Part shown: piece by piece, positions 25,347 through 33,863 of the stretch
Layout of the letters: each line of letters begins with the position of its first letter
How positions within the stretch are numbered: position 1 is the first letter of the stretch
Origin: Treponema brennaborense DSM 12168
GTDB taxonomy: Bacteria; Spirochaetota; Spirochaetia; Treponematales; Treponemataceae
Assembly (NCBI RefSeq): GCF_000212415.1
Contig: NC_015500.1
Location: 2,418,001 to 2,482,000, forward strand
Length of the DNA stretch: 64,000 bases
Direction: 5' to 3'
Made by a program: the position numbers and the translations under genes
The notes under the pieces: model-generated
What the model saw: the letters and a program-made list of their open reading frames with translations, nothing else
Told to the model about the DNA's origin: nothing
The model's database searches: none

Positions 25347-27428
25347 TTACGCGCTTTTTCTAGCGAGCAGACGCATCGAATTCAGCACGGCAAGGAACGA
25401 AACGCCTACGTCCGCAAAAACGGCGGCCCACATGGAAGCAAAGCCCGCCGCACCCAGCAGCAAAATCAGCGCTTTTACGCCCAACGCAAAAACGATATTC
25501 TGCGTAACGATACGCCGTGTTTTACGGGCGATTCCGACCGCTTCGGGAATCTTCGACGGTTCGTCGGTCATAATCACCATGTCGGCGGCTTCTATGGCAG
25601 CATCGGACCCGAGCGCCCCCATGGCGATTCCCACGTCGGCACGCGCCAGTACGGGTGCGTCGTTTATACCGTCGCCGGCAAACAGCAGCGTTTCCCGCTT
25701 CGTGCTGCCGCCGGGAGCTGCCGCGAGCAGTGCTTCAACTTTTGCAACCTTATCTCCCGGCATCAGATCGGCGTAAACCGTATCGATACCGAGCATTTCC
25801 GCCGTCTTCCGCCCGGACACTTCGGTATCACCGGTCAGCATGACCGTCCGCTTCACTCCGTACGATTTCAGCGCCGCAATCGCCTGAGCAGCATCGCTTT
25901 TCACTTCGTCGGAAATGACGATGTGCCCCGCGTACGAACCGTCCACCGCAACGTGAACCACCGTTCCCCCGTCGGCAGCGGCGCACGCTTCGGGAGACCG
26001 GACGTCGTCGCCGACATCGGAAAACCCGGTAACCGTAAAAGCGCGCATCAGCTTATTGTTGCCGACTAGTACCGCGCGGCCGTCCAAAACGGCACTGATC
26101 CCCTGCCCCGAAATCTCTTTTACGTCGCTTAAACTGACTGCGGCACAGCAATCGCACGACGTTTCGGAACAATCACCGCACATCTCTTCCGTATGCGCGT
26201 TTTTCAGCGAAACGGAAATGGGATGATTTGAATACTTTTCGGCATGCGCGGCAAGCGCAACCAGTTCACGTGCGGGAACCCGAACGGGATCCGCCGGATG
26301 TACCGCCGTAACTTTAAACACGCCCTTCGTCAGCGTTCCGGTCTTATCGAATACGGCCGTTCCCGTACGGGCGAGCGCTTCAAGATAGTTGCTGCCTTTG
26401 ACCAAAATACCTCGGCGCGACGCCGCTCCGATACCGCCGAAGAACCCGAGCGGAACGGATATGACGAGCGCGCACGGACACGATACGACGAGGAAAATCA
26501 AGGCGCGAGACACCCAAGTGCTCCATTCGGCTCCGGGAACGACCAGCGGCGGAACGAGCGCAAGCAACACTGCGGAAACCGTTACGAGCGGCGTATATAC
26601 CTTCGCAAATCGCGTGATAAAACGTTCCGTCACGGCTTTTTTACTGCCCGCGTGTTCCACCAGATCGAGTATGCGGGCAATGGCGGAATCCCCGGCGGAT
26701 TTTGAAGTCCGTATCCGAAGCACGCCGTTCGTATTTATACAGCCGCCCAAAACCTCGTCTCCCGCCGCGACTTCCCGCGGAACGGATTCTCCGGTCAGCG
26801 CCGACATATCGACGAAGCTCGAGCCGCTTTCAACGACTCCGTCAAGCGCGATACGCTCGCCCGGCCTGACTTCTATCAATTCTCCCGGACTGACCGTTTC
26901 GGGAGCCACCGTCAGTACGATTCCGCCGCGTACGACGCCGACCGTATCGGGGCGCAATTCCATCAGAGCCGATATCGACCGGCGCGATTTTCCGAGCGCG
27001 TATTCCTGAAAGTATTCTCCGATCTGATAAAACAGCATGACGGCGGCAGCTTCGGGATATTCGCCGATAACGAACGCCCCCACGGACGCAATCGTCATCA
27101 GAAAGTTTTCATCAAAAATCTCACCGCGAAAAATGTTTTTTACCGCGTTCAGCAAAACGGGAAATCCCGCAAGCAAAAATGAAACGGCCACGAGGGCAAA
27201 CCGGATGACCGCAATCGGAGAATCGGGCCTCCCGTCGCGAACGCCGCCAGCCGCTCCGACGATCAACGCGGCGGCAAAGAAAACCGCGCTCGCAATAATC
27301 CTATACAGCGTTCCGCGCCCGTCGGTATGTTCTCCGTGCAAATCCGATCCGCAGCCGCAGCCGCAGCCGCAGCCACCGCACGATTCTGCGGCGGTTTCTT
27401 CGCCGCACTTACATTCCTGTGATTCCAT
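25347..27428 (-). CDS. Heavy-metal-translocating P-type ATPase (Zn/Cd type)
   Basis: 693 residues from the ATG at 27428 with GGAGTG upstream. It exports soft divalent metals from the cytoplasm using ATP. The metal-transport motif CPC (327-329), phosphorylation motif DKTGT (Asp371), HP motif (412-413), and GDGINDAPVLARADVGIAMG are all present. There is no HMA domain; instead residues 6-27 are very rich in Cys and Gly with a His-containing tail (SDLHGEHTDG). A second Cys-rich insert (C427, C430, C435, C437, C438) lies in the nucleotide-binding domain. It is translated 8 bases after the ArsR regulator, an arrangement typical of CadC/ZiaR-controlled exporters. Confidence 0.95.
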   Translation of the reverse strand: MESQECKCGEETAAESCGGCGCGCGCGSDLHGEHTDGRGTLYRIIASAVFFAAALIVGAAGGVRDGRPDSPIAVIRFALVAVSFLLAGFPVLLNAVKNIFRGEIFDENFLMTIASVGAFVIGEYPEAAAVMLFYQIGEYFQEYALGKSRRSISALMELRPDTVGVVRGGIVLTVAPETVSPGELIEVRPGERIALDGVVESGSSFVDMSALTGESVPREVAAGDEVLGGCINTNGVLRIRTSKSAGDSAIARILDLVEHAGSKKAVTERFITRFAKVYTPLVTVSAVLLALVPPLVVPGAEWSTWVSRALIFLVVSCPCALVISVPLGFFGGIGAASRRGILVKGSNYLEALARTGTAVFDKTGTLTKGVFKVTAVHPADPVRVPARELVALAAHAEKYSNHPISVSLKNAHTEEMCGDCSETSCDCCAAVSLSDVKEISGQGISAVLDGRAVLVGNNKLMRAFTVTGFSDVGDDVRSPEACAAADGGTVVHVAVDGSYAGHIVISDEVKSDAAQAIAALKSYGVKRTVMLTGDTEVSGRKTAEMLGIDTVYADLMPGDKVAKVEALLAAAPGGSTKRETLLFAGDGINDAPVLARADVGIAMGALGSDAAIEAADMVIMTDEPSKIPEAVGIARKTRRIVTQNIVFALGVKALILLLGAAGFASMWAAVFADVGVSFLAVLNSMRLLARKSA

Positions 27429-27436
27429 ATACACTC

Positions 27437-27802
27437 CTATTCCGCAATATGTTCCATTCCCTGGCTTAAAATCGACGTAATATGTCCGTCCGAAAGTGAA
27501 TAAAACAAAACCTTTCCTTCCCGCCGGAATTTCACCAATCCGTTCGTTTTCAGCACGCGCAGCTGATGCGAAATGGCCGACTGCGTCATGCCGAGCAGCA
27601 CCGCAATATCGAACACGCACATTTCGCTTTCCAGCAGTGCGAACAATATTTTTACCCGCGTCGTATCACCGAATATTTTAAATAATTCAGCCAAATCGAA
27701 CAGCATTTCTTCCGCCGGCATTTTTTCATTCATGCGGCTGACTTCGTCCCCGTGCATATGCATGAACTCGGCCGGTTCCGTTCCGTTTTCCGTCCCGCTC
27801 AT
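27437..27802 (-). CDS. ArsR/SmtB family metal-responsive repressor
   Basis: 121 residues from the ATG at 27802, which has GGAGGTGAAT upstream. The winged helix is FKIFGDTTRVKILFALLES, then the CVFDIAVLLGMTQSAISHQL recognition region, then LVKFRREGKVLFYSLSDGHI. The C-terminal helix DGHITSILSQGMEHIAE supplies the Asp/His and His/Glu ligands of the alpha-5 (Zn-type) sensor site. The N-terminal stretch has extra His and Met (FMHMHGDE). It should release its operator when Zn or Cd rises, inducing itself and the ATPase. Confidence 0.93.
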   Translation of the reverse strand: MSGTENGTEPAEFMHMHGDEVSRMNEKMPAEEMLFDLAELFKIFGDTTRVKILFALLESEMCVFDIAVLLGMTQSAISHQLRVLKTNGLVKFRREGKVLFYSLSDGHITSILSQGMEHIAE

Positions 27803-27821
27803 ATTCACCTCCATACAAACA

Positions 27822-27881
27822 TATATACATATGAACAATTGTTCATATGTATATAATACAAATCTGCCTGAGGTCTGTCAA
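27822..27881 (-). promoter_or_regulatory. Metal-ATPase operon promoter with 34-bp palindromic operator
   Basis: On the minus strand TTGACA (27876-27881) and TATTAT (27853-27858) are 17 bp apart. A perfect 34-bp palindrome at 27822-27855, with the centre ATGAACAATTGTTCAT, overlaps the -10 box and start site. It matches the 12-2-12 form of SmtB/ZiaR operators. Confidence 0.9.
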
Positions 27882-27890
27882 GCCGAAATA

Positions 27891-27929
27891 AAAAAAAGAC
27901 TGCCCGAAAACTCACGTTTCAGGCAGTCT
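27891..27929 (-). terminator. Terminator downstream of the EF-G/ATPase gene pair
   Basis: AGACTGCC (27897-27904) and GGCAGTCT (27922-27929) form a stem; the minus-strand tail is a T-run of about seven (27891-27897). Four T residues on the plus side could make it weakly bidirectional. Confidence 0.85.
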
Positions 27930-27968
27930 TTTATCGGTTTTCGGAATGAATCCGAAACCATACGATAC

Positions 27969-28649
27969 TTATTTTTCAGCGATAAGCAGTGTTTTTGAAT
28001 CGAGTTTCAAACCGGATGCTTTAACGGTCGCATCACGCAGTTTCAAAACGGCGAGTTCAATCATATCCGGCTTCGGATTTAAATGAAGCACGGCGGCAAA
28101 CAGCGCGGCAAAATCGGGCTTCACAGTTGAAGCCAAATCGGTACCTTCAGAGGAGGCACTGAACCACACGGCAACGCCTGCTTCCTTCGCATACGACGCG
28201 ACACATTTTATATCGTCCGCGGATACTTTCGATAAATCGATTCCGTCGATAACGAGACAAGCGGTAGCGATACCGCCCTCCGCCAGCGCTTTGACCGTTT
28301 TGACAACCTGCGGCAGCGTGATCGCATCCTGATTGAAGTTCAGAATGATCCGCTTCCGCACGAGTTCGTTCACCAGATCGGAAACGTTTGAAATATTCTT
28401 TTTCTTTGCAATTTCAGTAAAAATATCCTGATACCAAGTAATGACGTTTGAAGACTGCTGGTCAAAAGAAACGTGAACGACCTGTTTATCCTGCAGCAGC
28501 GTGTCAACGCCGAACTGAACAAGAACGGAAGTCTTTCCAAGACCTTTTTTCGCTGTCAGCAATCCCAATTCACCGGCTTTCAGGCCGCCGTCCGTTGCCT
28601 TGTCAAAACAGCGGATAGGGCTGCGTTCAAAGAGTTCATCCTTAATCAT
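27969..28649 (-). CDS. RecA-like P-loop ATPase of unknown function
   Basis: 226 residues. It opens with FERSPIRCFDKATDGGLKAGELGLLTAKKGLGKTSVLVQF, which resembles the DnaB/RadA-type core, with Walker A AKKGLGKT (33-40). Walker B is ATACLVIDGIDL. There is a DQQSS motif after strand two. No N-terminal DnaB domain or zinc finger is present, so it is a single-domain ATPase. It starts 8 bases after EF-G, so the two are cotranscribed; a link to translation or nucleoid work is only guilt by association. The conserved glycine of the P-loop first position is Ala. Confidence 0.75.
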   Translation of the reverse strand: MIKDELFERSPIRCFDKATDGGLKAGELGLLTAKKGLGKTSVLVQFGVDTLLQDKQVVHVSFDQQSSNVITWYQDIFTEIAKKKNISNVSDLVNELVRKRIILNFNQDAITLPQVVKTVKALAEGGIATACLVIDGIDLSKVSADDIKCVASYAKEAGVAVWFSASSEGTDLASTVKPDFAALFAAVLHLNPKPDMIELAVLKLRDATVKASGLKLDSKTLLIAEK

Positions 28650-28657
28650 GGTTCCTC

Positions 28658-30748
28658 CTATTTATTCTGTTCCTTTCTGCGTTTTTCTTCATATTCCTTA
28701 ATGAGCGTATCTGCAATGCTGTTCGGAACTTTACCGTATTTCAGGAATTCCATCGAAAATTCCGCCTTTCCCTGAGTCAGAGACCGAAGGATGGTAGAAA
28801 ATCCGAACATTTCGCTCAGCGGAACTTCCGAATCGACACGAGAGAACGTACCGTCTTCCGTTGAAGAAACTATGATACCGCGGCGCTGGTTGATAACGGC
28901 GAAGATATTTCCCTGAAATTCAGTCGGACCTTCAATAGAAACTTTCATGATCGGTTCAAGAATAACCGGTTTCGCCTTCGCATACGCTTCGCGGAAAGCA
29001 CCCATAGCGGCTACCTGGAACGCAATGTCCGAAGAGTCAACGGGGTGCGACTGACCGTCGTTAATCGTGCATTTCACACCGACGATCGGGAATCCGATCA
29101 AAGAACCTTTCGCCAGCGAAGCACGGAATCCCTTATCACAAGAAGGAATATATTCGTTCGGAATCGAACCGCCCTTGATCGCATCAACGAATTCGTAATC
29201 TTTTTCTTCAAGCGGTTCCATAAAACCGGCAACGCGGCCGTACTGTCCCGAACCACCCGTCTGCTTTTTGTGCGTATAGTTGAAATCGGCACGCTGCGTG
29301 ATAGATTCGCGGTACGCAACCTGCGGCATACCGGTTTCCACTTCACACTTGTACTCGCGTTTCATACGTTCAATATAGACGTCGAGGTGCAGTTCTCCCA
29401 TACCTTTGATGATCGTCTGATTCGATTCCGGATCGACGTACGTCTGGAACGTGGGGTCTTCTTTCGTAAAGCGGTTGAGCGCTTTTGCCATCTGGTCCGC
29501 AGATTTCTTGTCTTTCGGCGTAATGGCAAGAGAAATAACCGGTTCGGGAACGTACATACTCGACATCGCGTAATTCAATCCGCCGCCGCAGAACGTATCG
29601 CCCGACGCACAGTCGATGCCGAACAGCGCGACGATATCACCGGGAACACCTTCGTTAATATCTTCCATACTCGCGGAATTCATGCGGACGAGACGTCCGA
29701 CCTTGAACTTTTTGCGGGCACGGGTATTGTACAATTCATCGCCTTTCTTGAGACATCCCTGATAAATGCGGACGTACGTAAGCTGACCGTACTGGCCGTC
29801 TTCAAGTTTGAAACCCAGAGAAACGCACGGTTTGCTTTCATCGGGAATCAATTCAACCTGCTCTTCGTTCTTATCAAGATCGAGCGCGTAGTTTTTAACT
29901 TCCGTCGGATTGGGCAAATAACTGACGACACCGTCGAGCAACGGCTGAATACCCTTGTTTTTGTACGCAGAACCGAGGAATACGGGCACGAACTGTTCAG
30001 CCAAAGTACCCTTACGGATGGCGGATCTGATCATGTCTTCGGAAGGATTTCCTTCCAGCACGGCTTCCATCAGTTCGTCGCTGAACATGGATGCCGCTTC
30101 CAGCAATTCTTCGCGGTATTTGTTCGCATCGTCAACGAGGTGCGCGGGGATTTCGGCCATACGGATCTCCGTTCCGCCTTCACCTTCAAAATACAGCGCT
30201 TTCATCGTGATAAGGTCGACGACGCCTTCCAGCTTGTCTTCCAATCCGATCGGGATCTGCATCATATACGCATTCAATCCCAATTTTTCACGCAGCTGCA
30301 TCCGAACTTTAAACGGGTTCGCTCCGGTACGGTCGCACTTGTTTACGAACGCGATGCGCGGAACGTGATAGCGTTTCAACTGGCGGTCTACGGTGATAGA
30401 CTGTGACTGAACGCCGCCGACAGAACAAAGAACAAGGATCGCTCCGTCGAGAACGCGCAAAGAGCGCTCAACTTCTACTGTAAAGTCTACGTGACCGGGT
30501 GTGTCAATAACATTAACCGTGTAATCTTTCCATTGAACCTGTGTTGATGCAGACTGGATGGTAATACCGCGTTCGCGTTCCAGTTCCATGTTATCCATGA
30601 CAGCACCGACACCGTCTTTACCGCGGACTTCATGAATTGCATGAATCTTATCGCAATAAAAAAGAATACGTTCAGACAGGGTTGTTTTACCTGAGTCGAT
30701 GTGGGCACTGATACCGATATTCCTCATCTTGGAAATATCAAAACTCAT
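28658..30748 (-). CDS. fusA: Elongation factor G, mitochondrial-like EF-G1 type
   Basis: 696 residues from the ATG at 30748 (AGAGG upstream). It is a translational GTPase driving ribosomal translocation. The P-loop is AHIDSGKT, switch I is [10 protein letters not shown], then DTPGHVDF and NKCD. The G domain start ([19 protein letters not shown], then [19 protein letters not shown]) follows mitochondrial EF-G1 more than standard bacterial EF-G. Spirochetes are known to carry two such mitochondrial-type factors, one for translocation and one for recycling; this one looks like the translocase by sequence. It has its own promoter (TTGATA-17-TACACT). Confidence 0.9.
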   Translation of the reverse strand: MSFDISKMRNIGISAHIDSGKTTLSERILFYCDKIHAIHEVRGKDGVGAVMDNMELERERGITIQSASTQVQWKDYTVNVIDTPGHVDFTVEVERSLRVLDGAILVLCSVGGVQSQSITVDRQLKRYHVPRIAFVNKCDRTGANPFKVRMQLREKLGLNAYMMQIPIGLEDKLEGVVDLITMKALYFEGEGGTEIRMAEIPAHLVDDANKYREELLEAASMFSDELMEAVLEGNPSEDMIRSAIRKGTLAEQFVPVFLGSAYKNKGIQPLLDGVVSYLPNPTEVKNYALDLDKNEEQVELIPDESKPCVSLGFKLEDGQYGQLTYVRIYQGCLKKGDELYNTRARKKFKVGRLVRMNSASMEDINEGVPGDIVALFGIDCASGDTFCGGGLNYAMSSMYVPEPVISLAITPKDKKSADQMAKALNRFTKEDPTFQTYVDPESNQTIIKGMGELHLDVYIERMKREYKCEVETGMPQVAYRESITQRADFNYTHKKQTGGSGQYGRVAGFMEPLEEKDYEFVDAIKGGSIPNEYIPSCDKGFRASLAKGSLIGFPIVGVKCTINDGQSHPVDSSDIAFQVAAMGAFREAYAKAKPVILEPIMKVSIEGPTEFQGNIFAVINQRRGIIVSSTEDGTFSRVDSEVPLSEMFGFSTILRSLTQGKAEFSMEFLKYGKVPNSIADTLIKEYEEKRRKEQNK

Positions 30749-30802
30749 TTTGTATCTACCTCTCAAAATTGGTTTGCGTAATAGAGTAAACTAAATCACC
30801 AT

Positions 30803-30831
30803 AGTGTACCCTAAACTGCAAAGAGTATCAA
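30803..30831 (-). promoter_or_regulatory. EF-G promoter
   Basis: On the minus strand TTGATA (30826-30831) and TACACT (30803-30808) are separated by 17 bp, giving an untranslated leader of roughly 45 bases. Confidence 0.7.
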
Positions 30832-30848
30832 GAGGTTACAATAAAAAG

Positions 30849-32306
30849 TCAAAAAGAGAATGAAACTTCAACCGTTCCGCTGATCCGGAATATCCCCTCG
30901 CGTACGTTCCAGGTAAAAGAAACCACGCCTTTTGACGCCCCGTATTCTCCGCCGGCAAAGACGCTTTCGGACGAAACGGCGACGGCCGGCAAAAATTGCT
31001 GCGGAAACCGGCCGCCGCGTGCGTCGGGTTCCGCGGACAACGCGCCGGTTATTACGATTTTTCCGGCGCTGCCTGCTCCCGCCGGATATCGCCGGATTCC
31101 GGCCGATCCTTTAAACAGCGAATAAACGTTCCGCACGGTGCCCGGACTGCCGGCAGTATTCCGAAACGTGCAGCCAAGCGTGCCCCCGACATATTCGCCG
31201 GAATCCGATCCAGCAGCGTTTTCGGTATCGTATACGGAAAATCCGCTCCACACGGCGGAAGCACGCAGAGAAAAACGGCTGAAAACACATTCAGCGCCGG
31301 CGCTCATTTTACCTTCCGCTCCGAAAGCGGTACCGATACCGCCGGAATTTCTCCCGTTGACGGCAGTTTTTGCCCCGAACCGCAGCAGCGCCGAACTTCC
31401 CGCCCGAACGGAAAACAGCGGATGCAGAAAAGCCTGAAGGGTATTCCGTATACGCGTGCCTCCGATTCCGATACCGCCGGAATCACCGCAATACGCGCCG
31501 CCGTTTACGGACAGCACGCCGACATCGACACGTCCTTGAATTCGCCCCCACCGTGAAAATCCGCCGAACGGAGATTCCCTAAAACCGGCCGCACCGTATA
31601 CTTGCCACTTTCGTGCACGGACGGTAAGTTCCTGCAGCACCCCTGTGCAGCGATTTCGCAAAAACGCGGGAATACGGAAACCGTTATCGGTGAAAACGGC
31701 GTCGTCAAGAAACCAGACGCTCTGCCGCAGTTTTTCGGAAACGGTACCGGCGTTTTCATACGAACACACGGAAACCGCATATATCCAGCTGATATCCGCA
31801 AGCTCAAACGGAAACCGGAACAGCATCGCATACGTTCCCGCAGTATCTCCCGCACACTGAATCGAAGCACGCCGCGCGACCGTTTTCTCCGGACTGCCGA
31901 ACGGGATCGTGCACGACACGGCAAACGGCTTCCGTTTGGAGCCGCTGCCGGAATATCCCGCACCGAGTCCGGGATCGGGAAGCGCACCGGATCCGAACGG
32001 ATTCAGGGATACCGTAAAAGAAGGATTTTTAAAAAGCGAAAGCGTTTTTGAAAACGTTAATCCGCCGAACAGCACCGTTATACCGCATTGCCAGCGCAAA
32101 GTAACCGCCGTATGGAAATCCGCCGCGTCCGGTTCAGGATACAGCTCAAACGGAAAATCCGCCCGTATCGAAACCGCCGGCACGGCGCGACGTTCGGCGG
32201 CCGGAAACGAAACGGTCGCTCCGGCTCCTGCGGAAACGGTATCAACATGCGCATAGAGCGGGCAAAGTCCGCATAAAGCGATAAAAAAATAAGATAGTAT
32301 TCGCAT
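30849..32306 (-). CDS. Secreted hypothetical protein, possible beta-barrel
   Basis: 485 residues. A signal peptide is evident (RILSYFFIALCGLCPLYA then HVDTVS). The rest is rich in Gly, Ser and alternating aromatic/hydrophobic strands, and it ends in ISGTVEVSFSF, a C-terminal aromatic strand consistent with an outer-membrane barrel. I recognise no family. There is no ribosome site; the start codon lies inside a terminator-like hairpin (32288-32317). It is downstream of the SPOR-protein gene and may depend on read-through. A later start would remove the signal peptide. Confidence 0.6.
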   Translation of the reverse strand: MRILSYFFIALCGLCPLYAHVDTVSAGAGATVSFPAAERRAVPAVSIRADFPFELYPEPDAADFHTAVTLRWQCGITVLFGGLTFSKTLSLFKNPSFTVSLNPFGSGALPDPGLGAGYSGSGSKRKPFAVSCTIPFGSPEKTVARRASIQCAGDTAGTYAMLFRFPFELADISWIYAVSVCSYENAGTVSEKLRQSVWFLDDAVFTDNGFRIPAFLRNRCTGVLQELTVRARKWQVYGAAGFRESPFGGFSRWGRIQGRVDVGVLSVNGGAYCGDSGGIGIGGTRIRNTLQAFLHPLFSVRAGSSALLRFGAKTAVNGRNSGGIGTAFGAEGKMSAGAECVFSRFSLRASAVWSGFSVYDTENAAGSDSGEYVGGTLGCTFRNTAGSPGTVRNVYSLFKGSAGIRRYPAGAGSAGKIVITGALSAEPDARGGRFPQQFLPAVAVSSESVFAGGEYGASKGVVSFTWNVREGIFRISGTVEVSFSF

Positions 32307-32317
32307 ACTATCTTATT
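32283..32317 (-). terminator. Terminator/attenuator hairpin overlapping a start codon
   Basis: A perfect 13-bp stem (32305-32317 with 32288-32300, loop of four) is followed on the minus strand by seven T residues (32283-32289). It ends the SPOR-protein transcript, yet the ATG of the next gene (32306) lies at the loop and its first codons form the 3' arm and T-run. Confidence 0.8.
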
Positions 32318-32357
32318 CGTTCAGGAATATAGGAAATGTGCTTTATTTACGATACAT

Positions 32358-33188
32358 TTATTTATTTTTCGGAGCGGTTGAATTGGTTACGTAACTCTGG
32401 CTCGCAGAAAATTCATCTATTAAAACGATTCGGGAACGCCAATATTCGGCTTCGGTCTTCGTCGTATACGGTCCCACGCGCAGCCGGTAATACACCTTGT
32501 TTGCAGAATCGGAATACGTAAAAATTTCACTCGCAATTTTATTGTCGAGCAGCGCCGTACGGGCCTCTTCCGCGTTTTTTTTGCTGGCAAACGACGCTAC
32601 TTGCACCCAATACTGATCGGGCAATTTCCCGGCGTCAGCAGGCTTTTTTTCAGCGGCAGCAGACGGCTTTGCGGAAGCGGCCGATTGAGTCGCCGTTTTC
32701 TTTTCGGCAACAGCGGGAGCGGCGGATGCAGCCGGAACCGACGTCTGCTGCGGTTCGGAGGAACGCGCCGTCGTTCCGGAAGCGGCGCCCGCGGCGGAAA
32801 CAGCGTCGGCGGCAGCCTGATTGAGCGGAGTTACGGCCGCAGACTGGGCTGTCGCCGGAGATTTAAGCGCGTTTATATCTATAACCGTAGAACCGGTTCC
32901 ATACACCGTCGTCGTACCCGAAATCACGGTCAGTTCGTCCACGTTTTTTGCGGAAGAACCCGGAGTTTGCTCCGTACCGGATACGGTGGAAACGGACGGC
33001 TGCTCCGGCAGAGAAGGAACAGTTGAAGATACCGGCGGCAGCGTCCACGTATCGTTCTGACCCTGCAGCGACGCAATCGCAGGATCACGGGTTCGAGCAG
33101 GCGAATATAAAATGAGCGCCGCACCGATAACGACGAGCAGGAAAACACCCGCCGCCGCAATAATCCATAATGTCCGTTTCTGTTCCAT
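32358..33188 (-). CDS. SPOR domain protein
   Basis: 276 residues. A short cytoplasmic start and one membrane helix (about 8-27) are followed by a Pro/Ser/Thr/Ala-rich periplasmic linker and a C-terminal SPOR domain of about 75 residues (QYWVQVASFASKKNAEEARTALLDN, then YYRLRVGPYTTKTEAEYW). SPOR domains bind septal peptidoglycan lacking stem peptides, so a role at the division site is likely. It starts 3 bases after coaE and is cotranscribed with polA-coaE. Confidence 0.9.
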   Translation of the reverse strand: MEQKRTLWIIAAAGVFLLVVIGAALILYSPARTRDPAIASLQGQNDTWTLPPVSSTVPSLPEQPSVSTVSGTEQTPGSSAKNVDELTVISGTTTVYGTGSTVIDINALKSPATAQSAAVTPLNQAAADAVSAAGAASGTTARSSEPQQTSVPAASAAPAVAEKKTATQSAASAKPSAAAEKKPADAGKLPDQYWVQVASFASKKNAEEARTALLDNKIASEIFTYSDSANKVYYRLRVGPYTTKTEAEYWRSRIVLIDEFSASQSYVTNSTAPKNK

Positions 33189-33191
33189 AAA

Positions 33192-33863
33192 TCAGTATCC
33201 TTTGTAGCGGCAATACGCAAGGAACTTATCTATTTTCCGTTCCAGCGCGTATGGTTTGCCGATATTCCATACTTTGTATATATCGGCATTTGTTTTTTTA
33301 TATTTAGCAAAGATACCTGCCTGCGCGTGAAATCTTTTCAGAATTTGCCGGAATCCCAGACAGTCGCGGCTTTTTATTCTGAAAAAACGGATCAATTTAG
33401 GCGCGTCAACGAACAAAACGGCGGAACACCGTTTGAATACGTCCGTTTTGTAAAACACCGTGCCGTTGAGCGCAATCGGTTTATCGGAATTTGCATCGAT
33501 AAACGTATGCAGCGCCGCGTCTACGGCCGGATGCACGAGCGATTCCTGCGCAGCAAGCGCTGCCGGGTCGGAAAACACGATTTGGCCGACGGCGCGGCGG
33601 TTCAGCGTACCGTCCGCGTTCAACAATGAAATTCCCCGCTTCCGCGCCGCGTCTGCATGTAAAACGACGATTTTATCCTTGAGGTTTTCCAGAATATCGT
33701 GTACGAGCCTATCCGCGTCTACACACAGCCAGCCGCGGCGCTCCAATACGGAAGCGGCCTGATTTTTGCCGGCAGCTATGGGACCCGCTATGCAGATAAC
33801 CGGGAACTTTCGTCCGGGTCCCGGTATTCCGCCGTTCCGGGGTTCGGAAACACAACCGCACAT
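33192..33863 (-). CDS. coaE: Dephospho-CoA kinase
   Basis: 223 residues. Last step of CoA synthesis: ATP-dependent phosphorylation of the ribose 3'-OH of dephospho-CoA. The P-loop is GPIAAGKNQ, with Asn in place of the usual Ser/Thr after Lys. CVDADRLVHDIL (DAD motif) and a LVHPAVDAAL segment support the family. The N-terminus has an extra ~20 residues before the P-loop. Its start ATG overlaps the polA stop by one base (TGATG). Confidence 0.8.
   Translation of the reverse strand: MCGCVSEPRNGGIPGPGRKFPVICIAGPIAAGKNQAASVLERRGWLCVDADRLVHDILENLKDKIVVLHADAARKRGISLLNADGTLNRRAVGQIVFSDPAALAAQESLVHPAVDAALHTFIDANSDKPIALNGTVFYKTDVFKRCSAVLFVDAPKLIRFFRIKSRDCLGFRQILKRFHAQAGIFAKYKKTNADIYKVWNIGKPYALERKIDKFLAYCRYKGY

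Noticed and set aside
27333-27410. Cys-Gly run of the metal ATPase as a sequencing or assembly error
   Set aside because: The frame stays open and metal-binding Cys/His-rich N-termini are known in this family.
29045-30406. 453-residue plus-strand open frame opposite EF-G
   Set aside because: Antisense shadow of a conserved gene with no domain.
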